A stretch of DNA of 60,000 nt from Symsagittifera roscoffensis (taxonomy: Eukaryota; Xenacoelomorpha; Acoela; Convolutidae), in the NCBI RefSeq assembly GCF_963678635.1, contig NC_087063.1, forward strand, positions 18,399,814 through 18,459,813, written 5' to 3'. The position numbers and the translations under genes were made by a program. The notes below the pieces were generated by a model, which saw only the letters and a list, made by a program, of their open reading frames with translations, searched no databases and had not been told where the DNA came from. Shown here piece after piece: positions 23,436 through 34,699 of the stretch (position 1 is its first letter; each line of letters begins with the position of its first letter).

Positions 23436-24359
23436 CCCGGATTGATCTTGCAGAGAAAATCAGTACTGTTGCAGTATTGTTACAGCAAAAAAAACAGTAC
23501 TGTTACAAAATTGCGCCAGCGTCAATTTATCTTTGATCAGAGAAAAAGGGAAAAATCAGCAATAAAAACAGCACTGTCACATAGATAAATCAGCACTGTA
23601 ACAACACTGTTACAGAGATGAATCAGCAGTGTAACAGCACTGAAAATAGCAAAAATAGCACTAAGAAAGCAAAAAAGCTCAGAAAAATTTCAAAAACAGC
23701 GCTTAAAAACTGCAAATGCAGCACTAAAAATTTGAATTTAAAACAGTGACAACAAATAACAATAGAAAACTGGTCTAAAAGTTCAGGTTTAGAGTCAGTT
23801 TTGGTATTTTACTCAAATTGATAAAGACGTTCAGGTTTCGGGTTCGGCTTTGTAATCAGCCTCCTTTCCTGTGTCAAAGTATCGACAGTTGTTGCCTTTT
23901 AACCTTCTTTCAGTAACTCCACGTGGTTGCCCACAATAGTTTTGATTCTCTTTGCATCAAACTTGCTCAAAAGTTTCACAAAAACCCGAGAGCCAAAATT
24001 TTCCTGTAAACTTTGCGATGCGGCGCTTATATTATTTTATGGTCCCGATACAAAGCTTTGGGCGTCAATCGGATCAAACTTTTGACCACTTCTCTTAAGC
24101 GTAAACTGCGTTTTTAGGTAGTTTACAGCTAATTTATAATATAGTTTTTAAACTACAAGGTCACTTCAATTTTTTTTGATTGTAACGGCACTTAACAAAT
24201 TTTTGGACAAAAACAGAGAAACAAAAACAACAGTACTGCAACAAAGTTGATTCTTTTTGTTTCATTGTTTTTTTTTCTTCCTGGAACAGTACTGGAAAAA
24301 AACATATCACTGGTTTTACTGTGAAACAGTACTGATTATTACTGGCAGACCAATCCGGG
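23436..24359. mobile_element. TA-flanked TIR element, type CCCGGATTG (complete)
   Basis: Non-coding 924-base element bounded by inverted repeats 'cccggattgatcttgcag' and, reversed, 'cccggattggtctgccag', with the dinucleotide TA on both sides as expected for Tc1/mariner-type target duplication. Inside each end lie repeated palindromic 'cagtactg' and 'actgttacag' motifs (23455-23640 and 24220-24345). It is probably a non-autonomous mariner-like MITE. Unit 2 keeps only its left part. Confidence 0.8.
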
Positions 24360-25072
24360 TATCGTAAAATATATTTGAAAAGTGCTGGATTTCAAAAACT
24401 GAATAAGGATATGCAATTGAGGGCTTTCGGTCCTTCTGCCATGAAGCATCCCAAATTCAGCAATTAACTCGTCTCATGACTGTTTTAAAGGTAAAGTTGA
24501 AGAGGCATGTACACGTAGATCTCGTATTGGTTTATCAGGATTCTTTGAAACGCACAATCTCCAGATCTGAAAACGGAACATTTCACATTAAATGATGAAA
24601 AACAGAACATTTCACGTTAAATGATGAACTCGGATGCACAATTCAAGATACTCTCCTAATAGGTCAACTTGAGATCCTTTACTTACTATTTGACTCGGTT
24701 TCCGCACAGCTTTGCAATTTGCACACGTAAACTCCCACAAAATTAGTCTATATCTGTATCCGAATAAAGGATATTGACTTCTTAAGATATCGGCAGCGTG
24801 TGAAATATTCGATTCGGATTTTCTGAAAACTCCAAAAAAGAACCAGGTTGATAACCATCAATAAAAAACGTTTTAGGGGAGTATTTTACCTTGGTCCCGC
24901 TCTCTTTTTTTCTAAGATTAGATTCATAGGCCAGGAGTTTATATTAAAAAGCTTAAGTCCTCGAAAATGCGCTAAAACCGTTTATTGACCATTTTTTTTA
25001 AAATAAGCGCCGTGATCTTGATGGGTATTCAATCGCTCTTAACTGAGGAACATTCGGTTATATTGTCGGTTC

Positions 25073-25485
25073 TTATGCACTAAACGGCCCAAAATTAGTA
25101 TTTCGACATCTTGATCTTGAACTGAAATTAATGTGGTTGAATCTGATTGGCTATTTAGCCAATCAAACTCAAACATGGTCGATATTTCAATTAAAATTCC
25201 AGCCCGTAAATTGATTAGCCGAAATCCTCAAAAATATGGAACTTTTTTCGACAATATTTAACTGAAACGTTGTGGCTGGACGAATTTCACAAGTGAATTG
25301 AAATTAGTTGGATTTTTTGAAAGAGTTCCATGTTTTTGATAAGTTCTGCTAGTATTTTCATCCGCAGGAAGTTTTGTTGAAAATGCCTGACTGCGTTGTT
25401 GAGCTAAATTTAGCAAATCAGGTTCGACCGCATATATTTCAGCTGAAGATATACAAATGAAGTTTTAGGGCCGTTTAGTGCATAA
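25073..25485. mobile_element. TIR element, type TTATGCACTAAACGGCCC
   Basis: A 413-base element with a perfect 18-base terminal inverted repeat, 'ttatgcactaaacggccc'. If the outer TA is the target duplication, the repeat proper is TGCACTAAACGGCCC. It holds an internal palindrome 'gattggctatttagccaatc' near 25148. No coding capacity. It is present again in unit 2 at the same relative place, so it inserted before the duplication. Confidence 0.85.
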
Positions 25486-25537
25486 CACAAGATCCGTTAT
25501 ATCTCCCAAAATTTCATGCGGAAGAAAATAGAAAATA

Positions 25538-26309
25538 CCCGGGTTGACCTCCAAAGACCGAAAATGCTAATCATACAATTCCATAAACTAAGTCTATGAA
25601 AAATTTGAAAAAATGCTACTCATACAAATTTCATACAGTTCGCTAAAACGGAGTCATCGAATTTTTGAATAAAAATTCTTGTTTTTGCATATAAGTTGTT
25701 GTATCTTCATACATTAAAAAGAATTTTTTTTGTCAAAAAATGCGAATCATACATTTTTCATATATGAAAAATCTATGACTAGCATTTTCTGATGGCTAAG
25801 TTGTTTTGAATTTGCCGCAAACAATTTTTTAAAAACCATTTTGGTACTCACACAAACATTTTTCAAAAAAAAATTTGCATGCAAAAATTAATTTTTTGTG
25901 TGTATAACGTAGTCCTGGATACACAAAAGTTGAGTTTTTTTCCATTTCTCTGGATAACATTTTTCAAAAACACTTAACACGCCTATTTATTTTGTATGGC
26001 ATGCTGTTGTATGCTTTGGTCAATGCATGATTCATTAAAGTTTAAAATTTTTGAAAAATTGAAAGACGGTCAAACATGTGGTGACCCTATTTCTGAGTAA
26101 CCAAGGTTTTTGTCAAATGTGTTCGCTTACAAAAACCACCCAAAATTATTGCGAATTTAGATTTAAACTTTAGAAATTTAAAAATAACTAATCATAGACC
26201 TTTCATGCAATTTTACGTACTTATGGAATTGCATTAAAAGTAAATGATTAGCAAAAAGTAAATTTTCATATATGAAAATTGTATGACTAGCATTTTTAAT
26301 CAATCCGGG
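25538..26309. mobile_element. TA-flanked TIR element, CCCGG(G/A)TTG type, longer arms
   Basis: A 772-base element flanked by TA, with ends 'cccgggttgacc' and, reversed, 'cccggattgatt'. The subterminal part repeats 'aatgcta(a/g)tcatacaatt' in both orientations at both ends, and the phrase also recurs inside. The terminus is shared with the element at 23436, so both belong to one superfamily. The open frame at 26178-26363 is part of the element and not a gene. Confidence 0.8.
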
Positions 26310-27229
26310 TACAGAGCAATGTGTTTGCGCTACATGATTTGGCATATGACTCATTTTAATCAATCAAAGTTACAGAATGCGGAGATTGCCTTTACAAGGC
26401 ATTGTAGCTTCCCTATTGCCGTACCATGCTCAGGTTCGAAGCAGGATTTTGTTCTAAGTTCTATTTTGGCAAACAATTACAAGGCACATGGATAATATTT
26501 GACACACAATCAGTCAGTCGCGCACAAATTTTTAAAGCAATTTTTATAGAGCTCACTAAATTATAAAGCTAAAACTCTTTCCCACCTGAAACAAGATAAA
26601 TAATTGAATAAAAAAGAGGGAAGATCTCAGAGTCTTCATGTTCTATTTCACCCAAAAAGTGCATCGAAATTCAAAAAATGACAATCGATACTTGAAAAAC
26701 TATCAGTCAGATATGCAGTATTATTATCAAAGCCTTATAAAACTAACTGTTCCTCTCCCGATGATCATTTTTGAGCTTTTCGATACACTTTTTAGGTGGA
26801 ATAGTTCATATAGGAGGAGTTTGTTCTCATGGCACAAAATCCATGTTTAGAAAACATAACATACGGACATCGTGCAAACAGTCTAAAACCGACTGAGACC
26901 TTTCCTCTTTTTTTAATTTATTTTTAAATTATGTATATTGTTTCAGCCACAAACGGTGGGAAGGAATTTTGGCATGAGATGTTTTTTTTCAGCAAACTCA
27001 GGTCCGATTCCAAGAATATACTTCTCAGTGTTGAGATGAATTTATACAGTTGAGTGGAAAATATTACACCACAGAGAAGATGTCTGATTTTCTATTAATT
27101 TTAAGTTTATTCAAGCCAGTTTGAAGCTAATTTTTTCAAACATGATTTTTTCCAACGTATAGAAATTTGTTCCATGATTGGTTGAAGTCAGAACAAAATA
27201 TGTTACTTTTACAGCAATTAAAAACTCTA

Positions 27230-27575
27230 CCCGGATTGATCTTGCAGAGAAAATCAGTACTGTTGCAGTATTGTTACAGCAAAAAAATCAGTACTGTTAC
27301 AAAATTAAGCCAGCGTCAATTTATCTTTGATCAGAGAAAAAGAGAAAAATCAGCAATAAAAACAGCACTGTCACATAGGTAAATCAGCACTGTAACAACA
27401 CTGTTACAGAGATGAATCAGCAGTGTAACAGCACTGAAAATGGCAAAAATAGCACTAAGAAAGCAAAAAAAGCTCGGAAAAGTTTCAAAAACAGCGCTAA
27501 AAAACTGCAAATGCACCACTGAAAGTTTGAATTCAAAACAGTGACAATAAATAACAATAGAAAACTGGTCTACTG
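27230..27575. mobile_element. CCCGGATTG TIR element, left part only
   Basis: Left end and subterminal palindromes of the element seen complete at 23436-24359. The right two thirds, including its right terminal repeat, are removed by the deletion in unit 2. Confidence 0.8.
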
Positions 27576-28204
27576 GTCTATCCCAAATGCAGCAATTAAC
27601 TCGTCTCATGACTGTTTTAAAGGTAAAGTTGAAAAGGCATGTACACGTAGATCTTGTATTGGTTTATCAGGATTCTTTGAAACGCACAATCTCCAGATCT
27701 GAAAACGGAACGTTTCACATTAAATGATGAAAAACAGAACATTTCACGTTAAATGATGAACTCGGAAGCACAATTCAAAATACTCTCCTAATAGGTCAAC
27801 TTGAGATCCTTTACTTCCTATTTGACTCGGTTTCCACCCAGCTTTGCAAATTGCACACGTAACTCCCACAAAATTAGTCTAAATTTGTATCCGAATAAAG
27901 GATATTGACTTCTTAAGATATCGGCAGCGTGTGAAATATTCGATTCGGATTTTCTGAAAACTCCAAGTAAGAACCAGGTTGATAACCATCAATAAAAAAC
28001 GTTTTAGGGGAGTATTTTACCTTGGTCCCGCTCTCTTTTTTTCTAAGATTAGATTCATAGGCCAGGAGTTTATATTAAAAAGCTTAAGTCCTCGAAAATG
28101 CGCTAAAAACCGTTTATTGACCATTTTTTTTGAAATAAGCGCCGTGATCTTGATGGGTATTCAATCGCTCTTAACTGATGAACTTTCGGTTATATTGTCG
28201 GTTC

Positions 28205-28617
28205 TTATGCACTAAACGGCCCAAAATTAGTATTTCGACATCTTGATCTTGAACTGAAATTAATGTGGTTGAATCTGATTGGCTATTTAGCCAATCAAAC
28301 TCAAACATGGTCGATATTTCAATTAAAATTCCAGCACGTAAATTGATTAGCCGAAATCCTCAAAAATATGGAACTTTTTTCGACAATATTTAACTGAAAC
28401 GTTGTGGCTGGACGAATTTCACAAGTGAATTGAAATTAGTTGGATTTTTTGAAAGAGTTCCATGTTTTTGATAAGTTCTGCTAGTATTTTCATCCGCAGG
28501 AAGTTTTAATGAAAATGCCTGACTGCGTTGTTGAGCTAAATTTAGCAAATCAGGTTCGACCGCATATATTTCAGCTGAAGATATACAAATGAAGTTTTAG
28601 GGCCGCTTAGTGCATAA
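28205..28617. mobile_element. TTATGCACTAAACGGCCC TIR element in unit 2
   Basis: Same 413-base element as 25073-25485. The right terminal repeat carries one substitution ('ggccgcttag' for 'ggccgtttag'). Gene content none. Confidence 0.85.
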
Positions 28618-28669
28618 CACAAGATCCGTTATATCTCCCAAAATTTCATGCGGAAGAAAATAGAAAATA

Positions 28670-29441
28670 CCCGGGTTGACCTCCAAAGACCGAAAATGCT
28701 AATCATACAATTCCATAAACTAAGTCTATGAAAAATTTGAAAAAATGCTACTCATACAAAATTCATACAGTTCGCTAAAACGGAGTCATAGAATTTTTGA
28801 ATAAAAATTCTTGTTTTTGCATATAAGTTGTTGTATCGTCATACATTAAAAAGAATTTTTTTTGTCAAAAAATGCGAATCATACATTTTTCATATATGAA
28901 AAATCTATGACTAGCATTTTCTGATGGCTAAGTTGTTTTGAATTTGCCGCAAACAATTTTTTAAAAACCATTTTGGTACTCACACAAACATTTTTCAAAA
29001 AAAAATTTGCATGCAAAAATTAATTTTTTGTGTGTATAACGTAGTCCTGGATACACAAAAGTTGAGTTTTTTTCCATTTCTCTGGATAACATTTTTCAAA
29101 AACACTTAACACGCCTATTTATTTTGTATGGCATGCTGTTGTATGCTTTGGTCAATGCATGATTCATTAAAGTTTAAAATTTTTGAAAAATTGAAAGACG
29201 GTCAAACATGTGGTGACTCTATTTCTGAGTAACCAAGGTTTTTGTCAAATGTGTTCGCTTACAAAAACCACCCAAAATTATTGCGAATTTAGATTTAAAC
29301 TTTAGAAATTTAAAAATAACTAATCATAGACCTTTCATGCAATTTTACGTACTTATGGAATTGCATTAAAAGTAAATGATTAGCAAAAAGTAAATTTTCA
29401 TATATGAAAATTGTATGACTAGCATTTTTAATCAATCCGGG
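28670..29441. mobile_element. CCCGG TIR element in unit 2
   Basis: Same 772-base element as 25538-26309, same length, TA on both sides. Confidence 0.8.
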
Positions 29442-29510
29442 TACAGAGCAATGTGTTTGCGCTACATGATTTGGCATATGACCCATTTTAATCAATCAAA
29501 CTGTTTTAAT

Positions 29511-29995
29511 GTCCCGACCTTCGAAGAACGTTTTGAATTGTTTATGCTTGATTTTTAGTGTTCATGATTTAATGTTTGCTTTCAAATTTAAAGTTTTCAA
29601 AAATTTTTTAAAAAAATTGAAAACAATGAAATTTTTTTGAAAGTAATCTCCTCACACGCTATGTCAAATGCAAAATGATAAATCTCGTATATTGTATTAA
29701 AAGTATTAAATAGACCAATTAGCATGCCTCAATCTAATTTGGAACTTGTTCCAAGACGGATCAATCTGCGCTCGCGCATTAATTGCCAAAATGATTATCC
29801 CAAACTGACATATTTCAAACCTCCAGAAGTTTACAAAAAAGGTCGCTGGCATGTGTTTTTTTAAAATTTGAGTTCAAGCCAGCCAATTTTTTGGGAAGAT
29901 ACGAAAGAATTCCGTCAAAGATGGCTAGTTAAAAAGTCGAACATCGTCTGGAAAAAAAGCACAAATATTTTGTCCCTTCCTTCGAAAGTCAGAAC
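29511..29995 (-). mobile_element. Dispersed ~0.5-kb repeat, copy C
   Basis: Reverse-oriented copy. It shows the inverted ends most clearly: left 'gtcccgaccttcgaagaa', right (reversed) 'gttctgactttcgaagga'. The body contains the inverse of the 'gacggatcaatctgcgctcg' block seen in other copies. It directly follows the tandem duplication, so copies B and C stand in opposite orientation on its two sides. Confidence 0.7.
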
Positions 29996-30333
29996 AATGA
30001 TAGTTAGTAACTGTGCAATTACTTAAATAAATTTACTAACCAAGACAACAACTTAACTACTGAAGTTTTCAATGGAAGTAAAATTGTTGGCGTTGTTTGT
30101 AAATTTTTTCCAATATTTTACCACAATTCAACTGCCCGAAAACAATTTATCTTGATTATGACTGAATTCGAAAAAAATTGACTCCCTAATACAAAGAAAA
30201 AGGTTCCTAAAGGGTGACTTCCTGATTGTTGCGACTGCTTTTTATTTTCTATGGAGTCGTAACAAAATTAAATAAATCGATTAAATTTTCCAAAGAAAAT
30301 CAAACGCTATTTTAATTACAAAGTGATACAAGA

Positions 30334-30862
30334 CTGCTTGTATCGGGTAAAGCCTTGATGTTTCGACTGCCTTTTATGGTTTATGGAGCAGTAGTAACAT
30401 TTAAAAATTAATTGTAAATAAAAACCAAAAATGGAAAAAAGTTTTTGTAAAATTTGAAATTGTGTTTGAAAAACATCCCCCCACACGCCATATAAAGTGC
30501 AAAAGGATAAATTTTGCTCCTTGTAACAAATCAATTGTGGCAAATAAGCTTCTTTCAACCAATATGGAACAATTTCTAAGACGGATTAACTCTCCGCTTA
30601 CGCGTTACGAGCGCTAATTAAATCGCGCGTTAATGTCCCAAATTGGCCAAAATTGCAATATTTAAACCCCCGTAATTTTACGAAAAATGATTACAGGTGA
30701 AATATCTTTTCAAAATTGAGCTCAAGACAACAATACCTTTCAAATGATATAAAAAATTTTCCAATAAAAATGGCTAGTCAAAAAGTCGCAATTTGTCTGA
30801 AGAAAAACAAACCCACCCCGAGCACAAATATTCCGTTACTTTCGTATCGAAAGTCGTAACAA
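30334..30862 (-). mobile_element. Dispersed ~0.5-kb repeat, copy D
   Basis: Reverse-oriented copy closest to copy B and copy G. It runs from 'ctgcttgtatcgggtaaagc' to 'ttcgtatcgaaagtcgtaac'. The 80-residue open frame within it (30316-30558) is not a gene. A short related piece, 'gttgcgactgctttttattt', precedes it at 30228. Confidence 0.7.
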
Positions 30863-30869
30863 TAGCGTA

Positions 30870-31217
30870 AGGTTACGTATTAATTAGAATAAATAGCTTA
30901 ATTTGTTTTGGAACGATTCCTAAGATGAATTGAACTGCAGGTTATGCTTAAATAGCACGAAAATTTATGCGCGTGAATTGTACCTAATTGGCCAAATTGG
31001 CAATCTTTGATACTCTTATAACCTTATGAACATAATCACAGCTGAAATTTTTTTGGTAAACTTTAAACTTGAGCTTAGAACACCACATTGTTTGGATAGT
31101 ATTCAAAAATTCGACTAAAGTGGCTAATTAAAAAGCCAAAATTGGTGAAATTGTTGACAAAAACCACGCCGCGCCGAGTTCAAACATACCGTCACTTTCT
31201 TCAAAAGTCCGAAACAA
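30870..31217 (-). mobile_element. Dispersed ~0.5-kb repeat, copy E (partial)
   Basis: Reverse-oriented, more diverged copy directly behind copy D. It starts within the 'ggaacgattcctaagatga' block and ends 'cactttcttcaaaagtccg'. The outer end with the 'gtatc' hairpin is missing. Confidence 0.6.
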
Positions 31218-31219
31218 AG

Positions 31220-31640
31220 TTTCAAAAACAATCATTTTTGTTATATTTGTGACCTTGTTCTTATAGTTGTTAATGCGTACCTTTGGCAATTTGTCTTTCA
31301 TAATGAAATCAAAACAAAAAACGTTTATTCGTGTAAATAATTTGATTCATCTCGCACTCAAAATATTTTCGAGTGAAATAAAAGACTAACCCTACTTTCT
31401 AAGCTCTAAGTGAACTTCAGTAAAATTATATCCATGAGCATGTTTTATTTGTGAAAACTATTTGTGTATGAAATATGCAATTTCTTAGAAACGCACGAAA
31501 TATATTTTTTGGTAAGATAGCAGACATTTTGAATTTTGATGGACTCCAAAGTTTGTTGATTTATGTTTATAATACCTTTTAAATAAGTTTCGAAAACTAA
31601 AATGGTTATTTTTTCAACGTTATCTTGTAAAAAACGTCTT
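31220..31640. other. Unassigned
   Basis: AT-rich sequence. No feature recognised. Confidence 0.3.
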
Positions 31641-32015
31641 ATCCCTCCCCGAAATTCGTTTGAAGGGGGATTTACGGTGGAACCGCAAATGGACACCACA
31701 GAGTGGTCTCTTGGGTAATGAATTCAGTGGGACGACCGAGATTCACTACTATCCACAATCGCGAAAGGGTTAAGTCGGTGGCAACTAATCTGCACGGTAT
31801 TATTCCCTTCGTCTACTGTTTTTAGGGCTGTCTCGTTCGCTCTCACGTCAGCAAGAAGTTCCAGTTGTAATCAAATTGAGAAAAAATAACTCCAATTACA
31901 GAAGGCTCTACGTGGCCAGAATACAAACTAATAACCTAATCAAAGAAAAGGGTCTGCGGTCAATCAACACAATTGCCTAATTGCAATTTAAGTTCCAACT
32001 AACTCAACTAAACGA

Positions 32016-32054
<39 letters not shown>

Positions 32055-33960
32055 GAGAAGCTTAATTAACGAATTACAAGCAGTAACACAAAATACTCAG
32101 TTCTACCTGCTAAAATTAATAGTATCTCCCAGGATCACTATTCCTTTTAGGCAGCTCAACTGATTTCTGTAACGTAACAAATCACACTTCTCAACTCTTA
32201 TGAGAACAAACTATTTTCTTCAAAAGCTATCAATGTTCTCTAACTAATAATGAGAACCCAAAAACTCAGTAGTAGCTTATATTCTTTTACTAAGGGTAAG
32301 CTATCCGTCTATACCTTTTCGCTATGTTTGTCTATTTGAGTTTCAGTTATAGTTATAGTAAAGATCGTCCCTACAAGTCCTGACATTTTTTCTGGTACCC
32401 TTCTGCAGGGTCTTAGCTGAATTGTTCCTCTGTCGACACTAGTTCTATTTTCCAAGTTCATTTAGGTATCTTTAACTAAGTTGTGCAAATATCAAGTCTA
32501 ATTTCACCAGTCTCAATTAACAAGTCTCCCAAATTGTTTATTTAATTTTCTCCTTAATGTTCCGACCTCGCCGGCCAGGGGAAGACCCTTTTTATGGCTA
32601 GCTAATTTTTTCCAACCATCTATAATTCCAATCTACACTCTATTCGAATCCCGACCTTCTAGCTATTAGGAGAAGGTTGTTCGCCTTAAATGGGTCAAAC
32701 TGTGCCAACAAGTCACCTCCGGGGAGCTAGGTAAAAAGGTCCGTTCATATTTTTTAGGAGATCTACTTCCCATAGCATACTCCTATCACCGTAGGCATCC
32801 TCTGGGACTACTTTTATTTAGTCAGATTGAATTACTAATAGTAACTCATTCGCCAAGCTAAGCTGAACCTAATTTTCTCAAAGACCACTTTAGTCAGTTC
32901 CACTAATGCAATGTTACAATTTAAAAACTATAGCCCTTCAGCTTCTCCACCAATTTGAAGACAGGTGATCTAATCCTATTTCTTAAGGGTTGGGAGTAGG
33001 GAATACGCCAGTTTCGGGTGTTAATCTCAAGGTTTTGACCATGAACTCCTAAGAGTTAATTAAGGGTCACTCTGCGGTCACACGGGGCCAATCTTCCATA
33101 CTGGGGTTCAGAATCTAAGAGCGTCCTACATACGAAGTTCCACTCATATCCCATATATACTTCTCAATTTATCCCATTTCTAAGGTCCATTATCACTTTT
33201 ACCGGAAAAAGCTATTATCACCGGAAGGAGATGCCGGAAGAGTTTTACTCAGCAGGCGAATTTTTTTCGAAGATCACATCATGTGTCTATTGCCGCCTTA
33301 AAATCAATTTGTCCTCGCTCCTTATTTTGCGAAAATTGCTTATTTCCGGTCTAAGGGGTGTTTTTTCCAAGTGCTAATAACTTCCGGTTCAACAAACCGA
33401 GTTAGCTCAAATTATGATAAATGATGTCTCTTGTCACTACCTATCATATCGGAAAATTTTGGCTCCCTGCGTTCAGTGGAACCCGGGAAACGACTTCCGG
33501 AAGTCGGGGAGGGACTATTGGCTTAAGGCATAATACCGGAAGGAAGATAGGGTCCAGGGGGTCTGAGATTCCAAACTTAAGCTTCCCTCAACTAGGTTTG
33601 TAAAATACTAAGTTCTGGTCCCGTTCCAATTGCTAGATACTGAGTTCTGATTTTCACTTCCAGGAACCGTTATCACTTGAGGCAGGGAGGTTCGATAGGT
33701 CTAGATTTTGCATGCCAGGGTCAAATCATCTCTAGGATCCGTCCTGTGAGTTTCATAAGTTAGCTTCCTCAGCTTCTATTCGGGGGTTATCAAATCTTAC
33801 TTCACTTCAGCTATAGGAGGGATAAATTCTTCCAAGGTTTGAGCAGTTTTCAGGTTGTTCATTTGCGTGCCTTTTTAGTTATCATATTGGTTAATCAATA
33901 TCCGGCTACGTAGTACTCATTAACCTTCACTATGTTGCAGTATTTCTCAACCCGAGTCGA
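31640..33960. other. Less AT-rich island of unknown origin
   Basis: About 2.3 kb of clearly more balanced base composition than its surroundings, rich in short pyrimidine-rich words and without any frame longer than about 60 codons. It begins near 'cttatccctccccgaaattc' and ends near 'caacccgagtcgag', where the GAGCGGTTT field starts. I could not find long terminal repeats, inverted ends or coding motifs in it. It could be the untranslated or LTR part of a retrotransposon, or a transferred or unique host segment. Confidence 0.45.
32019..32053. repeat. (TC)n microsatellite
   Basis: About 35 bases of uninterrupted TC dinucleotide. Confidence 0.97.
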
Positions 33961-33964
33961 GATT

Positions 33965-34690
33965 TTTCACCTAATTTGAAGCAAGATTTGAGCGGTTTGA
34001 GCGGTTTTTTTAGACAATTACGCTAAAAATCTTGCTTCAAAATGAGCGGTTTGAGCGGTTTTTGAACGGTTTATCTAAAAAAAACCGCTCAAAAACCCCG
34101 CAATATTTGAACGGTTTTGAGCGGTTTATCTAAAAAACCGCTCAAAAAAACCGCTCAAAAAACCGCTCAAACTAATCAAGGAAACTATCCACATCAGTCT
34201 AACTTGAAAAAACAGTCCTGAACGTTGGTGGGGGGGTTTGTTGGATGTTGGATACGTTGAGGGGGTACGTTGGGGGAGGGAGTACGTTGGCGGGGGGAGG
34301 TAAGTTGGGGCGGGGGGGGGGGGGTGGGGTTGTTGACGTGAAGAGCTGGTCAAAAATGCTGTTTTTGGGCACTTTTAGGAAAATTACTACATATTGGTCA
34401 CCCCTGGATGAACGTGTTCGTTCGAGTTTTGCAGAGAAGAGAAACGTTGAGTCTGGGACCTCGACCCGGGAAGACCGCTCAAAAACCGCTCAAATCTTGC
34501 TTGAAAAACCGTTCAAAAGTCACCGCAAGAAATGAGCGGTTTTTGAGCGGTTTTTTAAGCAAGATTTGAGCGGTTTGAGCGGTTTTTCCAAAAAACCGCC
34601 CAAACCGCTCAAACCGCTCCAATCTTGCTGGAAAACCGCTCAAACCTCTCAAATCTTGAGAGGTTTTTGAGCGGGATCTCGACCCGGGAA
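33965..34690. repeat. GAGCGGTTT / AAACCGCTC palindromic repeat field
   Basis: Dozens of copies of 'gagcggttt' and its complement 'aaaccgctc' in both orientations, often as 'gcaagatttgagcggtttg' or its complement, giving many possible hairpins. They form two clusters (33985-34170 and 34470-34680) around a G-rich core. The phrase 'tcgacccgggaag' occurs at 34458 and 34677, on both sides of the right cluster. No coding capacity. Confidence 0.9.
34222..34336 (+). repeat. G-run tract inside the repeat field
   Basis: Series of G runs of four to thirteen bases with short loops on the plus strand, a clear G-quadruplex-forming pattern. 'tacgttg' recurs between runs, so it may be a decayed tandem repeat. 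The Pro-rich frame on the opposite strand (34126-34353) is only its shadow. Confidence 0.85.
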
Positions 34691-34699
34691 GGTGAAACT

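Larger units (their letters stand above)
22541..26375. repeat. 3.8-kb tandem duplication, unit 1
   Basis: First unit of a head-to-tail duplication; it starts 'aatgcggagattgccttt' and ends 'ttaatcaatcaaagttacag'. No gene is present. It carries three TIR elements (23436-24359, 25073-25485, 25538-26309) and a block at 22830-23100 whose 5' part forms an imperfect hairpin around 'tcacccaaaaagtgcatcga' / 'cgatacactttttaggtg'. The unit is 3835 bases. Confidence 0.9.
26376..29500. repeat. Tandem duplication, unit 2 (with internal deletion)
   Basis: Second unit, 3125 bases, nearly identical to unit 1 from 'aatgcggagattgccttt' to 'atttta atcaatcaaa' at 29500. It lacks about 670 bases corresponding to 23778-24447 of unit 1; at the join (about 27567-27582) the phrase 'ctggtcta' stands twice in a row. 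Otherwise differences are scattered single bases and small indels, so the duplication is fairly recent compared with the Polintons. Confidence 0.9.

Noticed and set aside
23385-27609. Similar frames at 23385-23588 and 27167-27382, and a Phe-rich frame at 27331-27609
   Set aside because: They are copies of the same non-coding TIR element end in the two duplication units; composition follows the palindromic repeats.
26178-29495. Identical 61-residue frames at 26178-26363 and 29310-29495
   Set aside because: The identity is explained by the tandem duplication and both lie largely in the right end of a TIR element; no evidence of a gene.
31640-33960. Possible rRNA or tRNA locus because of the more balanced composition
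   Set aside because: No conserved rRNA stretches and no cloverleaf with A and B boxes could be recognised.
34126-34353. Pro-rich 75-residue frame on the minus strand
   Set aside because: It is the translation of the G-run tract; low complexity.
33965-34690. Possible CRISPR array
   Set aside because: The short repeats occur in both orientations at irregular spacing without unique spacers of constant length, in a eukaryotic context without cas genes.
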